Shown here: positions 1 to 6,200 of the stretch, in pieces | Numbering within the stretch: position 1 is the stretch's first letter | Layout: every line of letters starts with the position of its first letter | Origin: Gammaproteobacteria bacterium | GTDB taxonomy: Bacteria; Pseudomonadota; Gammaproteobacteria; Coxiellales; Coxiellaceae | NCBI GenBank assembly: GCA_021774015.1 | Contig: JAJFJO010000063.1 | Coordinates: forward strand, 1-8,991 | Direction: 5' to 3' | Length of the DNA stretch: 8,991 nucleotides | Notes under the pieces: model-generated | Told to the model about the DNA's origin: nothing | Database searches by the model: none | Seen by the model: only the letters and a program-made list of their open reading frames with translations | Program-made: the position numbers and the translations under genes

Positions 1-587
1 TTAATCACAACAGGTAGTTCACGCGCACCCGCATTTGCAGCGCTCTCGCTGTGTCGCGCTTCATCAGTTCGCATTTGCTGAACTACCGCCTGACTTTTCG
101 TGTCGCTCTCTGGCAGCTTACCCAGGTGGCTATCTAAATGTTTCGTGACTTGAATTTCTGTTTCTTCCACAAAGCCTAGGCTCCAGTCATCGCCACAACG
201 ACTCGCTATTAAACCAATCATAAAAGAATTCAAGTACCAAAAAATATTTAAATAACTTGTGCGATCGCCAAGCTCTCGCAACCGCTGCTCAGTCCAAGCC
301 AAGTGATCCGTCTCTTCATCACACGCGTTCTGCAACATCGAACGCGTCTGCTCATCACGCGCCAATATCAACTGCCCATTATATAAAGCCTGTGCACATA
401 CCTCGCCACTATGGTTCACTCGCATCAGCCCGGCACTTTTACGTTTTTGCTCAGATGTGAGGTCTGATTCTTGCACATCCTTAGCCGGATAATCACGACA
501 TTGTTGATGTTTAGCGAATACGGTCAACAAACAGGCGTCCACCTGCATGATTATTTCATCGAAAAAGCTGTAATCTCTTGATCTCAT
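1..587 (-). CDS. coq7: Coq7-type demethoxyubiquinone hydroxylase (3' end off window)
   Basis: This is a di-iron monooxygenase of ubiquinone synthesis that hydroxylates the 2-polyprenyl-3-methyl-6-methoxy-1,4-benzoquinol ring at the inner membrane. I translated 195 residues by hand. The family's iron ligands are all present: E62 in RVNHSGEVCAQALY, E92xxH95 (DEETDH), E144 (VEETE) and E176xxH179 (DEARH). The E62-E92 and E92-E144 spacings of 30 and 52 match the family. The ATG at 587-585 is preceded by an AAAGGA Shine-Dalgarno sequence (read on the minus strand) at good spacing. The reading frame is still open at position 1, so only the last residues of a roughly 210-residue protein are missing. 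It is divergent from the XRE gene at 660. Bacterial Coq7 replaces the flavin enzyme UbiF in many gammaproteobacteria. Confidence in the family is high. Confidence 0.95.
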   Translation of the reverse strand, partial: MRSRDYSFFDEIIMQVDACLLTVFAKHQQCRDYPAKDVQESDLTSEQKRKSAGLMRVNHSGEVCAQALYNGQLILARDEQTRSMLQNACDEETDHLAWTEQRLRELGDRTSYLNIFWYLNSFMIGLIASRCGDDWSLGFVEETEIQVTKHLDSHLGKLPESDTKSQAVVQQMRTDEARHSESAANAGARELPVVI

Positions 588-598
588 GTTATTTTCCT

Positions 599-626
599 TT
601 GATTTTTTTCAATAACATCATATAAT
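599..626 (+). promoter_or_regulatory. Sigma-70 promoter for the XRE regulator
   Basis: A perfect TATAAT -10 box lies at 621-626. A TTGATT -35 box (4 of 6 matches) lies at 599-604, with a 16-bp spacer. Transcription would start about 25 nt before the regulator's start codon. The -35 box abuts the coq7 Shine-Dalgarno segment (minus strand, about 594-600), so regulator and coq7 signals are packed into roughly 70 bp. Confidence 0.6.
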
Positions 627-659
627 GGATAAGATTTCAACAACAAGGAATGTTTGCTG

Positions 660-1028
660 ATGGACAATGATAACAATAATACTAACCCAACACCTAATGA
701 ACTCACTACGCATATTGCAAAACGCATTACTGCAATGCGCCTGCAAAAAACCTGGACACGCGAAGCACTCGCAAAACGTTCAGGCGTTAACGTTCATACG
801 TTAAAACACTTTGAACGCAGTGGGCAAATCGCTTTAGAAAGGCTGATTGCTATTGCTTATGCACTGGATGCTGAGCAAGAAGTATTGAAGCTATTCAAGC
901 CTCGTCACCGTGTTAATGTCGACAACTGGCAGGTGCAAGTTGAGCCACAACGTCAACGTGGCAGACGTAATATTGATGCCGGACAAGATGCGGTTCAAGA
1001 AGAAGCTGTTGCTGGGTGGGCAGAGTAA
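660..1028 (+). CDS. HipB-like XRE-family helix-turn-helix regulator, orphan
   Basis: A 122-residue DNA-binding protein. Residues about 15-72 form an XRE/Cro-type helix-turn-helix: TREALAKRSGVNVHTLKHFE covers the turn and recognition helix, and ALERLIAIAYALD closes the domain. A hydrophilic, arginine-rich tail (QRQRGRR) follows. The pattern SGV..xTLKxFExxGxIxLExL is, as I know the families, typical of HipB-type antitoxins encoded just before hipA kinase toxins. No hipA lies downstream; parC is next, after a repeat-rich spacer. I prefer the ATG at 660 (AAGGA at 645-649, 10-nt spacer). An in-frame TTG at 654 would add two residues with a 4-nt spacer. It may autorepress or be an antitoxin left after loss of its toxin; neither is shown by the sequence. 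The domain call is firm, the HipB relation is inference. Confidence 0.85.
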   Translation: MDNDNNNTNPTPNELTTHIAKRITAMRLQKTWTREALAKRSGVNVHTLKHFERSGQIALERLIAIAYALDAEQEVLKLFKPRHRVNVDNWQVQVEPQRQRGRRNIDAGQDAVQEEAVAGWAE

Positions 1029-1044
1029 CACTCCCTTAGCTTAA

Positions 1045-1076
1045 GTGGTTCTGAACCATATACACTTCAGAACCAC
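1045..1076. repeat. Perfect 11-bp inverted repeat (hairpin or operator)
   Basis: GTGGTTCTGAA at 1045-1055 is the exact reverse complement of 1066-1076, with a 10-nt loop. No T-run follows on either strand, so it is not a classic intrinsic terminator. It lies 17 nt after the XRE stop codon and could be a structured 3' end or a protein-binding dyad. Confidence 0.6.
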
Positions 1077-1090
1077 GCACTATAAAATGC

Positions 1091-1164
1091 CATCCTGGAT
1101 ATTAAATACTTGTAAAGCTCGCTAACAAGTACTAAATTTCAGGATGACATTTAGTACTTGTTTT
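1091..1164 (+). terminator. Competing hairpins ending in a terminator-like stem
   Basis: Segment 1125-1137 pairs perfectly over 13 bp with 1149-1161, leaving an 11-nt loop, and is followed directly by Ts (1161-1164). This gives a plausible terminator for the XRE transcript. The same segment also pairs, with a few mismatches, with the upstream arm 1091-1113 (CATCCTG...TACTTGT against ACAAGTA...CAGGATG at 1125-1146). The two structures are mutually exclusive. The T-run is short, so termination strength is uncertain. Confidence 0.5.
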
Positions 1165-1226
1165 CCCTTAGCTTTAAATTCTTGCCCTATCCAGAAAGCT
1201 TTATTAGCAAATCTCGCCTCCCCTAG

Positions 1227-1255
1227 TTTACCAATCCCATTTACTTGCTTATACT
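1227..1255 (+). promoter_or_regulatory. Candidate parC promoter
   Basis: TTTACC at 1227-1232 (4 of 6 to TTGACA) and TATACT at 1250-1255 (5 of 6) are separated by 17 bp. The -10 box is 42 nt before the parC ATG. This is a reasonable sigma-70 match for a constitutive housekeeping gene. Confidence 0.45.
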
Positions 1256-1297
1256 CTCTACATCTTTTCATCCATTAACGTGTAAGAGCGATTATTC

Positions 1298-3550
1298 ATG
1301 TCCAATAAAAACACAACCACTACGCTAGCCGATGTTGAACGCCTACCACTTGGCGAGTTTACCGAAAAAGCCTATCTCGATTATTCCATGTACGTCATTC
1401 TTGATCGCGCACTGCCGCATATTGCCGATGGCTTAAAGCCCGTACAACGTCGCATCATTTATGCTATGTCTGAGCTTGGCTTAAAAGCCACATCAAAATA
1501 TAAGAAATCCGCACGTACCGTCGGTGACGTATTAGGTAAATTTCATCCGCATGGTGATAGCGCCTGTTATGAAGCAATGGTGTTAATGGCACAGGACTTC
1601 TCTTACCGTTATCCCTTTGTCGATGGGCAGGGTAACTGGGGAACAGCCGACGATCCAAAATCATTTGCGGCAATGCGTTATACAGAATCACGCTTAACCC
1701 CATTCGCTCAAGCATTATTAAATGAGTTGCAACAAGGCACTACTGATTGGAAGCCTAATTTCGATGGTACACTGAAAGAGCCTGTCTTATTACCAGCACG
1801 CTTGCCTAACGTTATATTAAACGGTGCGTCTGGAATTGCAGTTGGTATGGCTACTGATATTCCGCCACATAATTTAAATGAAGTCGTTGACGCTTGCCTA
1901 CACCTGCTTGACCACCCAAAAGCAACGCTTGATGATATTTGCACGATTATTAAAGGTCCAGATTACCCGACAGCTGCAGAGATCATTACTCCAAAAGAAG
2001 ATATTAAAACGATGTATGAAACCGGTCATGGCAGCATACGTATGCGTGCTATTTACAACAAAGAAGATGGTGATATTGTCGTTTCTGCATTACCACATCA
2101 AGTGTCCGGCGCAAAAATTTTAGAGCAGATTGCCGCGCAAATGCTCGCAAAAAAATTACCTACCGTAAGCGACCTACGTGATGAATCCGATCATGAAAAC
2201 CCGACACGATTAGTGATCACACCGCGCTCTAACCGCGTTGATATTGAAGGTCTCATGTCGCACTTGTTTGCGACCACTGATTTAGAACGTACGTATCGGG
2301 TAAATATCAATATTATTGGCCTCGATGGCCGGCCTGAGGTAAAAAGCCTGCCGACACTTTTAAAAGAATGGCTACAATATCGTAAAGATACCGTAACTCG
2401 TCGCTTACAGTTTCGTTTAGAACAAGTTAATGACCGCCTACATATTTTAGACGGCTTATTAGCAGTCTTTTTAAATATTGATGAGGTTATTAGCATCATT
2501 CGCAGTGAAGACAAGCCCAAACCTGTTTTAATGAAGCGCTTTGAACTCTCTGACATTCAAACCGATGCTATTTTAGATATTAAATTACGCCAATTAGCGA
2601 AACTCGAAGAAATTAAAATTCGCGAAGAGCAAAAATCACTAGCGCAAGAGCGAGATGAACTCGAAAAAACGTTGTCCTCCAGCACGCGCATGAAAACACT
2701 TATTCGCAAAGAGCTAAAACACGACCAAGAAATGTATGGTGATGCACGCCGCTCACCTATCGTGAAACGCGAAGAAGCACTGGCCATGAAAGAAGAAGAA
2801 ATGGTGCCTGCCGAACCCGTCACTGTTGTTATCTCTAAAAAAGGCTGGGTACGTGCAGCCAAGGGTCATGAAGTGCTAGGTGAGAGTTTAAATTATCGCG
2901 CAGGCGATGAGTTTTTGTCTCAAGCACAAGGTCGTAGCAACCAGCTGGCTATTTTTGTCGACAGTAATGGTAAAAGTTACACCTTGCCCGCACACAAATT
3001 ACCATCTGCTCGCGGCCAGGGCGACCCACTAACATCAAAACTTAAACCCGATGTTGGTGGTGTATTCATGACTGTGTTAATGGGTGATAACAAACAATAT
3101 ATCTTAATGGCTTCCGATGCCGGCTATGGGTTTGTCACCGAACTTGGCAATTTAATAACAAAAAATAGAACAGGTAAGGCGTTATTAAAACTGCCAAAGG
3201 GCTCAGAAGTATTAACACCGCAAACGATTGAGGACATAGAGAGCCAATATATCGCCGCTGTTACCAATGAGGGGCGCTTGCTAGTATTCCCATTAGCTGA
3301 CTTACCACAGTTATCACGCGGCAAGGGCAATAAAATTATTAGCATTCCTAGCGCACGCGTTGCTGCGCGCGAAGAATTTTGCGTCGGCGTTGCTGTTTTA
3401 CATGAAAAAAACACGTTGATCCTATACTCCGGCAAACGAAAACTTAAATTACCACCTAAAGATCTTGCTAATTTTCAAGGTGAGCGTGGGCGTAGAGGCA
3501 ATAAGTTACCGCGTGGGTTTAGGAATGTGAGCCAACTTGAAGTACAATAG
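1298..3550 (+). CDS. parC: DNA topoisomerase IV subunit A
   Basis: This is the breakage-reunion subunit of topoisomerase IV, which decatenates daughter chromosomes as a ParC2-ParE2 complex. At 750 residues it is about the E. coli length (752). The N-terminal half is the type IIA cleavage domain. The catalytic tyrosine is Y128 in AAMRYTESRL, and the quinolone-determining region reads GKFHPHGDSACYEAMV with S88 and E92, equivalent to the drug-sensitive S80/E84 of E. coli. A coiled-coil segment (about 370-480) precedes the GyrA-like C-terminal beta-pinwheel (about 500-740). The eight-residue offset from E. coli lies before the active-site region. ParC is preferred over GyrA from its length and these motifs. 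An AAGAG sequence about 9 nt upstream serves the ATG. parE is not adjacent. The PH-domain gene follows after 30 nt and is probably co-transcribed. Confidence 0.97.
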   Translation: MSNKNTTTTLADVERLPLGEFTEKAYLDYSMYVILDRALPHIADGLKPVQRRIIYAMSELGLKATSKYKKSARTVGDVLGKFHPHGDSACYEAMVLMAQDFSYRYPFVDGQGNWGTADDPKSFAAMRYTESRLTPFAQALLNELQQGTTDWKPNFDGTLKEPVLLPARLPNVILNGASGIAVGMATDIPPHNLNEVVDACLHLLDHPKATLDDICTIIKGPDYPTAAEIITPKEDIKTMYETGHGSIRMRAIYNKEDGDIVVSALPHQVSGAKILEQIAAQMLAKKLPTVSDLRDESDHENPTRLVITPRSNRVDIEGLMSHLFATTDLERTYRVNINIIGLDGRPEVKSLPTLLKEWLQYRKDTVTRRLQFRLEQVNDRLHILDGLLAVFLNIDEVISIIRSEDKPKPVLMKRFELSDIQTDAILDIKLRQLAKLEEIKIREEQKSLAQERDELEKTLSSSTRMKTLIRKELKHDQEMYGDARRSPIVKREEALAMKEEEMVPAEPVTVVISKKGWVRAAKGHEVLGESLNYRAGDEFLSQAQGRSNQLAIFVDSNGKSYTLPAHKLPSARGQGDPLTSKLKPDVGGVFMTVLMGDNKQYILMASDAGYGFVTELGNLITKNRTGKALLKLPKGSEVLTPQTIEDIESQYIAAVTNEGRLLVFPLADLPQLSRGKGNKIISIPSARVAAREEFCVGVAVLHEKNTLILYSGKRKLKLPPKDLANFQGERGRRGNKLPRGFRNVSQLEVQ

Positions 3551-3580
3551 AAAGATCATACCTACGTTTAAGGCAAACTA

Positions 3581-4081
3581 ATGAGCTATATAAAAAGCAC
3601 TCTACTTTCAGATGAAACACTCGGCTATTTCGCTCGACCACATTGGGTTATTTTCATGACGCCTGTACTAGCCTTTATTGTCGCCTTATTACTTATTATT
3701 TTTGGACCTGGTTTAGTTCTATCCGGCATGCGTTGGTTTGGCTTTTACACCTACGAGTTTGCAGCTATTATTTGTTTCCTTTTTGGATTAATTGCATTTG
3801 CTCGTTCATATATTTATTACAAAACATCGGAATTTGGAATTACTGACAAACGAATATTGATGAAAACAGGCTGGATCCAACGCAATACTCTAGACATGTT
3901 CTTAGACAAAGTCGAAGCCGTTCAAGTTGATCAATCTGTACTGGGGAGAATTTTAGATTACGGCACTCTTATTATCGTCGGAACGGGTGGCACGGCAGAT
4001 CCATTTTATACGGTTCCTAACCCACTCGGATTTCGCCATAAGGTACAACAGCAAATTAATAGCCTGGAGCATAAGGAATAA
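3581..4081 (+). CDS. Bacterial PH-domain (YdbS/YdbT-type) membrane protein
   Basis: A 166-residue protein with two hydrophobic segments at about 22-48 and 58-80, followed by a cytosolic bacterial pleckstrin-homology domain (bPH_2 type, about 82-160). The diagnostic core is visible: FGITDKRILMKTGWIQRNT, then LDKVEAVQVDQSVLGRILDYGTL, then a V/I-GTGG turn and PFYTVPNP. This order of strands and the LDKVEAVxVxQSxLGRxxxYG signature fit proteins described as PH domain-containing or YdbS-like. Their molecular role is poorly known; a membrane or envelope-stress function is inference. TTAAGG lies about 8 nt before the ATG. The 30-nt gap from parC suggests a shared transcript. There is no signal peptide beyond the first helix. 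Confidence 0.85.
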   Translation: MSYIKSTLLSDETLGYFARPHWVIFMTPVLAFIVALLLIIFGPGLVLSGMRWFGFYTYEFAAIICFLFGLIAFARSYIYYKTSEFGITDKRILMKTGWIQRNTLDMFLDKVEAVQVDQSVLGRILDYGTLIIVGTGGTADPFYTVPNPLGFRHKVQQQINSLEHKE

Positions 4082-4146
4082 AGATTTACCGGTGCAAAAA
4101 AATCATGCTGTTGGAAATGGAAACACTGGACAGAAAAGTACACTCC

Positions 4147-4169
4147 TATTCACCACCATGCTTGGTTGC
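4147..4169. repeat. Left copy of a 23-bp direct repeat (gene 3'-end remnant)
   Basis: These 23 bases match 5831-5853 exactly. Read on the minus strand they encode ATKHGGE followed by a stop, the last residues of the small gene at 5830-6105. Weaker similarity extends about 50-60 bp to the left of both copies (AATCA, GAAA-ACAC and AGAAAA blocks in the same order) and a few bases to the right (a GAGG..GGC trace on the minus strand). It is therefore a duplicated or displaced gene end, not a chance match. Confidence 0.8.
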
Positions 4170-4186
4170 ACTGCCGCCTCAAAAAA

Positions 4187-4270
4187 GCCAAACACAAGCA
4201 ATTTCCATGCGTTTGGCCATAAATCTTGCCTTATCCAGGGCCAAACGCATGGAAATTGCTTGTGTTTGGC
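4187..4270. repeat. 32-bp perfect inverted repeat with nested palindromic arms
   Basis: Bases 4187-4218 are the exact reverse complement of 4239-4270, with a 20-nt loop. Each arm begins with GCCAAAC and ends with GTTTGGC, so each arm can also fold on itself (7 bp, one mismatch, then one more pair). GCCAAAC or its complement thus occurs four times in alternating orientation, starting at 4187, 4211, 4240 and 4264. A run of six A's (4181-4186) precedes the left arm, giving a terminator-like T-run only for minus-strand transcripts. The dyad ends 35 nt before the ATPase gene. Confidence 0.9.
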
Positions 4271-4288
4271 CCTGAGTAGATCTATAGT
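4260..4288 (+). promoter_or_regulatory. Possible promoter of the ATPase gene
   Basis: TATAGT at 4283-4288 (5 of 6 to TATAAT) lies 17 bp after TTGTGT at 4260-4265 (only 3 of 6 to TTGACA). The -35 position falls inside the right arm of the large inverted repeat, so folding or protein binding there could affect transcription. Moderate to weak match. Confidence 0.35.
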
Positions 4289-4305
4289 AGCAGGGTTAGG
4301 ACAGA

Positions 4306-5772
4306 ATGAGCAAGCTAATGAAAACCCATAACGTATTGGAAATAAAGAATTTTATAGGTAGAAATAACGAAATTAATCGGTTACATCAATTTTGTAAATT
4401 GGATGAAGCTGCAATTATGGTAGTTTATGGCCGGAGACGTGTTGGCAAAACACAGCTAATTGAACAAACACTAGGCAAAAGAAATTTATTGAAATTTGAG
4501 GGTTTAGAAAAACAGCCCCAAGCCGATCAAATCAAACAAATACTGTACCAGCTAGCCATATATACAGATGAAGCACACATCAGCAAATTAAACTTAGAAA
4601 CATGGGTAGAAGCATTAGATTTCTTGGCTGATAAAATCATGCAAGGTACATGGACATTATATTTTGAAGAAGTGCAATGGCTGGCAAACCATGAGAATAA
4701 GTTTATTAGCGCATTAAAGTTTGTTTGGGATAATAAGCTAAGACACAACCCCGAGCTTAAAATGATACTTTGTGGCTCATCTCCATCCTTCATGATTAAA
4801 GGAGTTATACAGTCCAAAGCGCTTTATAATCGCTCATTACATTCCATACACTTAGGAGCATTTAACTTACAAGAAACAAAAGAATTTTTAAGTGAAAAAT
4901 CCAACAAAGAAACCATACAAGCTTATTTATTTGTTGGCGGCATTCCAGAATATTTAAAATATCTTAAAAAAAAATCCTCTGCCTTCCTAAGCATGTGCGA
5001 GAGCTCCTTTAGGGAAAATGGTTTTTTTCATGATGAATACGAGAAAATATTCATTAGCAGCTTGTCTGACAACATACATTACAAAACAATTATCGAATTT
5101 CTTAGTAAGAAAAAATATGCAAATCGTGAAGAAATTATGGGGCATTTGAAAATAAAGTCTGGTGGAAATTTGACGAAAATTTTAGATGACCTTGAGCTAT
5201 GTGGCTTTATTGAAAAATATAATCCTTTTCAAATGCAATCAGGCCGCGGAGTGTATCGCTATTGTATTGCTGACCCTTATTTAAATTTTTACAATAAATT
5301 CATAAAACCAAATTTGGAAAAAATAAAATCAGGCCAATATAATCAAAATCCAACCCATACCATTAACCAGCAAAGCCTACAAATATGGATGGGCTATGCG
5401 TTTGAACGCTTGATAAGAAGCAAAAAACACCTCGTAGCGAAAATTTTAGGTTTCTCTGGCTTACCCTACAGCAGTGGGGTTTATTACAATCGGTCTCTTT
5501 TCAAAGAAGAGCCAGGCTATCAAATTGACTTAATTTTCGAACATAGCCAACACGTTTACACCATTTGTGAAATAAAATATTATGTCGATCATGTTGGTGT
5601 TGAAGTTATCACAGAATTTGAAAAGAAGCTTAAGAAATTCTTGAATGACAAAAAACATACTATAAGAAAAGTGTTAATTACCAATATTGGTGCAACTGAA
5701 GAATTAATACAAAATTCCTATTTTGACAACATCCTAACTATTGATGATTTATTTGAGACTCAACAGTACTGA
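4306..5772 (+). CDS. DUF234-type ATPase with C-terminal PD-(D/E)XK-like domain
   Basis: A 488-residue protein of the ATPase_2/DUF234 class (archaeal-type AAA+ ATPase). Residues 17-20 (IGRN) are the usual FxGRxxE-type start. Walker A is GRRRVGKT (42-49). The Walker B strand is TLYFEEVQW (117-125), with E121-E122 where the family normally has D-E. ILCGSS (154-159) is sensor I-like. Residues about 255-310 look like a winged helix. The C-terminal domain has a nuclease-like layout: E367 (GYAFERL), D408 (QIDLIF) and E422-I-K424 (CEIKYY). Such proteins are widely spread by transfer, but their cellular role is mostly unknown. The ATG at 4306 has AGGA four nt upstream; ATG 4318 is an alternative. The gene sits alone between the 23-bp repeats and looks more A-rich than parC, in line with acquisition. 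Confidence 0.85.
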   Translation: MSKLMKTHNVLEIKNFIGRNNEINRLHQFCKLDEAAIMVVYGRRRVGKTQLIEQTLGKRNLLKFEGLEKQPQADQIKQILYQLAIYTDEAHISKLNLETWVEALDFLADKIMQGTWTLYFEEVQWLANHENKFISALKFVWDNKLRHNPELKMILCGSSPSFMIKGVIQSKALYNRSLHSIHLGAFNLQETKEFLSEKSNKETIQAYLFVGGIPEYLKYLKKKSSAFLSMCESSFRENGFFHDEYEKIFISSLSDNIHYKTIIEFLSKKKYANREEIMGHLKIKSGGNLTKILDDLELCGFIEKYNPFQMQSGRGVYRYCIADPYLNFYNKFIKPNLEKIKSGQYNQNPTHTINQQSLQIWMGYAFERLIRSKKHLVAKILGFSGLPYSSGVYYNRSLFKEEPGYQIDLIFEHSQHVYTICEIKYYVDHVGVEVITEFEKKLKKFLNDKKHTIRKVLITNIGATEELIQNSYFDNILTIDDLFETQQY

Positions 5773-5829
5773 GAGTCAAACCCTACAAAGAATCACCCTA
5801 GAAAACACAGTTGATAGAAAAACATACGC

Positions 5830-6105
5830 TTATTCACCACCATGCTTGGTTGCCGAGCCACCATCCTCATCGTAGAAAATACCCAGCTCATGAAGTGCTG
5901 CCTTAACACGCTGCAACATACTACCACCATCGCCTTCATTCGCCATATTTTCTTCTTCAGCAACTTGCAGCTCGCGCGCATCATATTCCCATTGCTTAAG
6001 AATGCGAATCTTGTCTTCGAGAGTAATGCTGTCATCATTAACCACATCACCTGGTATTTTATAGACACTAGTAGGATCATGCATTGCTTTTGAAGTATCA
6101 GTCAT
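5830..6105 (-). CDS. Small conserved acidic protein of unknown function
   Basis: A 91-residue soluble, acidic protein with no membrane segment or cysteines. The central motif ILKQWEYDARELQVAEEENM (35-54) is predicted helical. I recall similar small proteins in Legionella/Coxiella-type and other gammaproteobacteria as uncharacterised conserved proteins; this is memory, not a search. A second helix (LQRVKAALHELGI) and a glycine-rich tail (DGGSATKHGGE) follow. The start is well supported: a strong AGGAGG on the minus strand lies about 7 nt before the ATG at 6105. It is convergent with the ATPase gene, with a 57-nt gap that shows no clear terminator hairpin. Its last 23 bp are repeated at 4147-4169, so this 3' end was probably duplicated when the ATPase module arrived. 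No function can be assigned. Confidence 0.85.
   Translation of the reverse strand: MTDTSKAMHDPTSVYKIPGDVVNDDSITLEDKIRILKQWEYDARELQVAEEENMANEGDGGSMLQRVKAALHELGIFYDEDGGSATKHGGE
5831..5853. repeat. Right copy of the 23-bp direct repeat (functional gene end)
   Basis: Identical to 4147-4169. Here the repeat is the in-use 3' end of the small minus-strand gene, coding ATKHGGE with the stop codon at its edge. The two copies start 1684 bp apart and enclose the large inverted repeat and the ATPase gene. Confidence 0.8.
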
Positions 6106-6200
6106 ACCGCCCTCCTTTTATATTTAGACTATAGTATAAAAAGGCTAATTACTTGATATTTATCGAAAATAGACATGATATATCCATTGGTTTATTAACC

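Larger units (their letters stand above)
1032..1174. repeat. 11-bp direct repeats bracketing a hairpin-rich block
   Basis: TCCCTTAGCTT occurs exactly at 1032-1042 and again at 1164-1174, just after the XRE stop codon and before the parC promoter. The 121 bp between the copies contains all the inverted repeats of this spacer. This could be the footprint of a small inserted element with a target duplication, or chance. The block ends show no convincing terminal inverted repeat. Confidence 0.45.

Noticed and set aside
257..460. Plus-strand open frame opposite coq7
   Set aside because: It is antisense to well-conserved Coq7 ligand-bearing sequence and has no ribosome-binding site; it is a shadow frame.
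3987..4331. Open frame of 114 codons on the plus strand
   Set aside because: It overlaps the end of the PH-domain gene out of frame and reads through the 23-bp repeat and the large palindrome, so its openness is incidental.
6133..6161. Minus-strand TATACT (6138-6133) as promoter of the small conserved gene
   Set aside because: The -10 match is good, but no -35-like hexamer lies at the right spacing, so the promoter cannot be placed with confidence.
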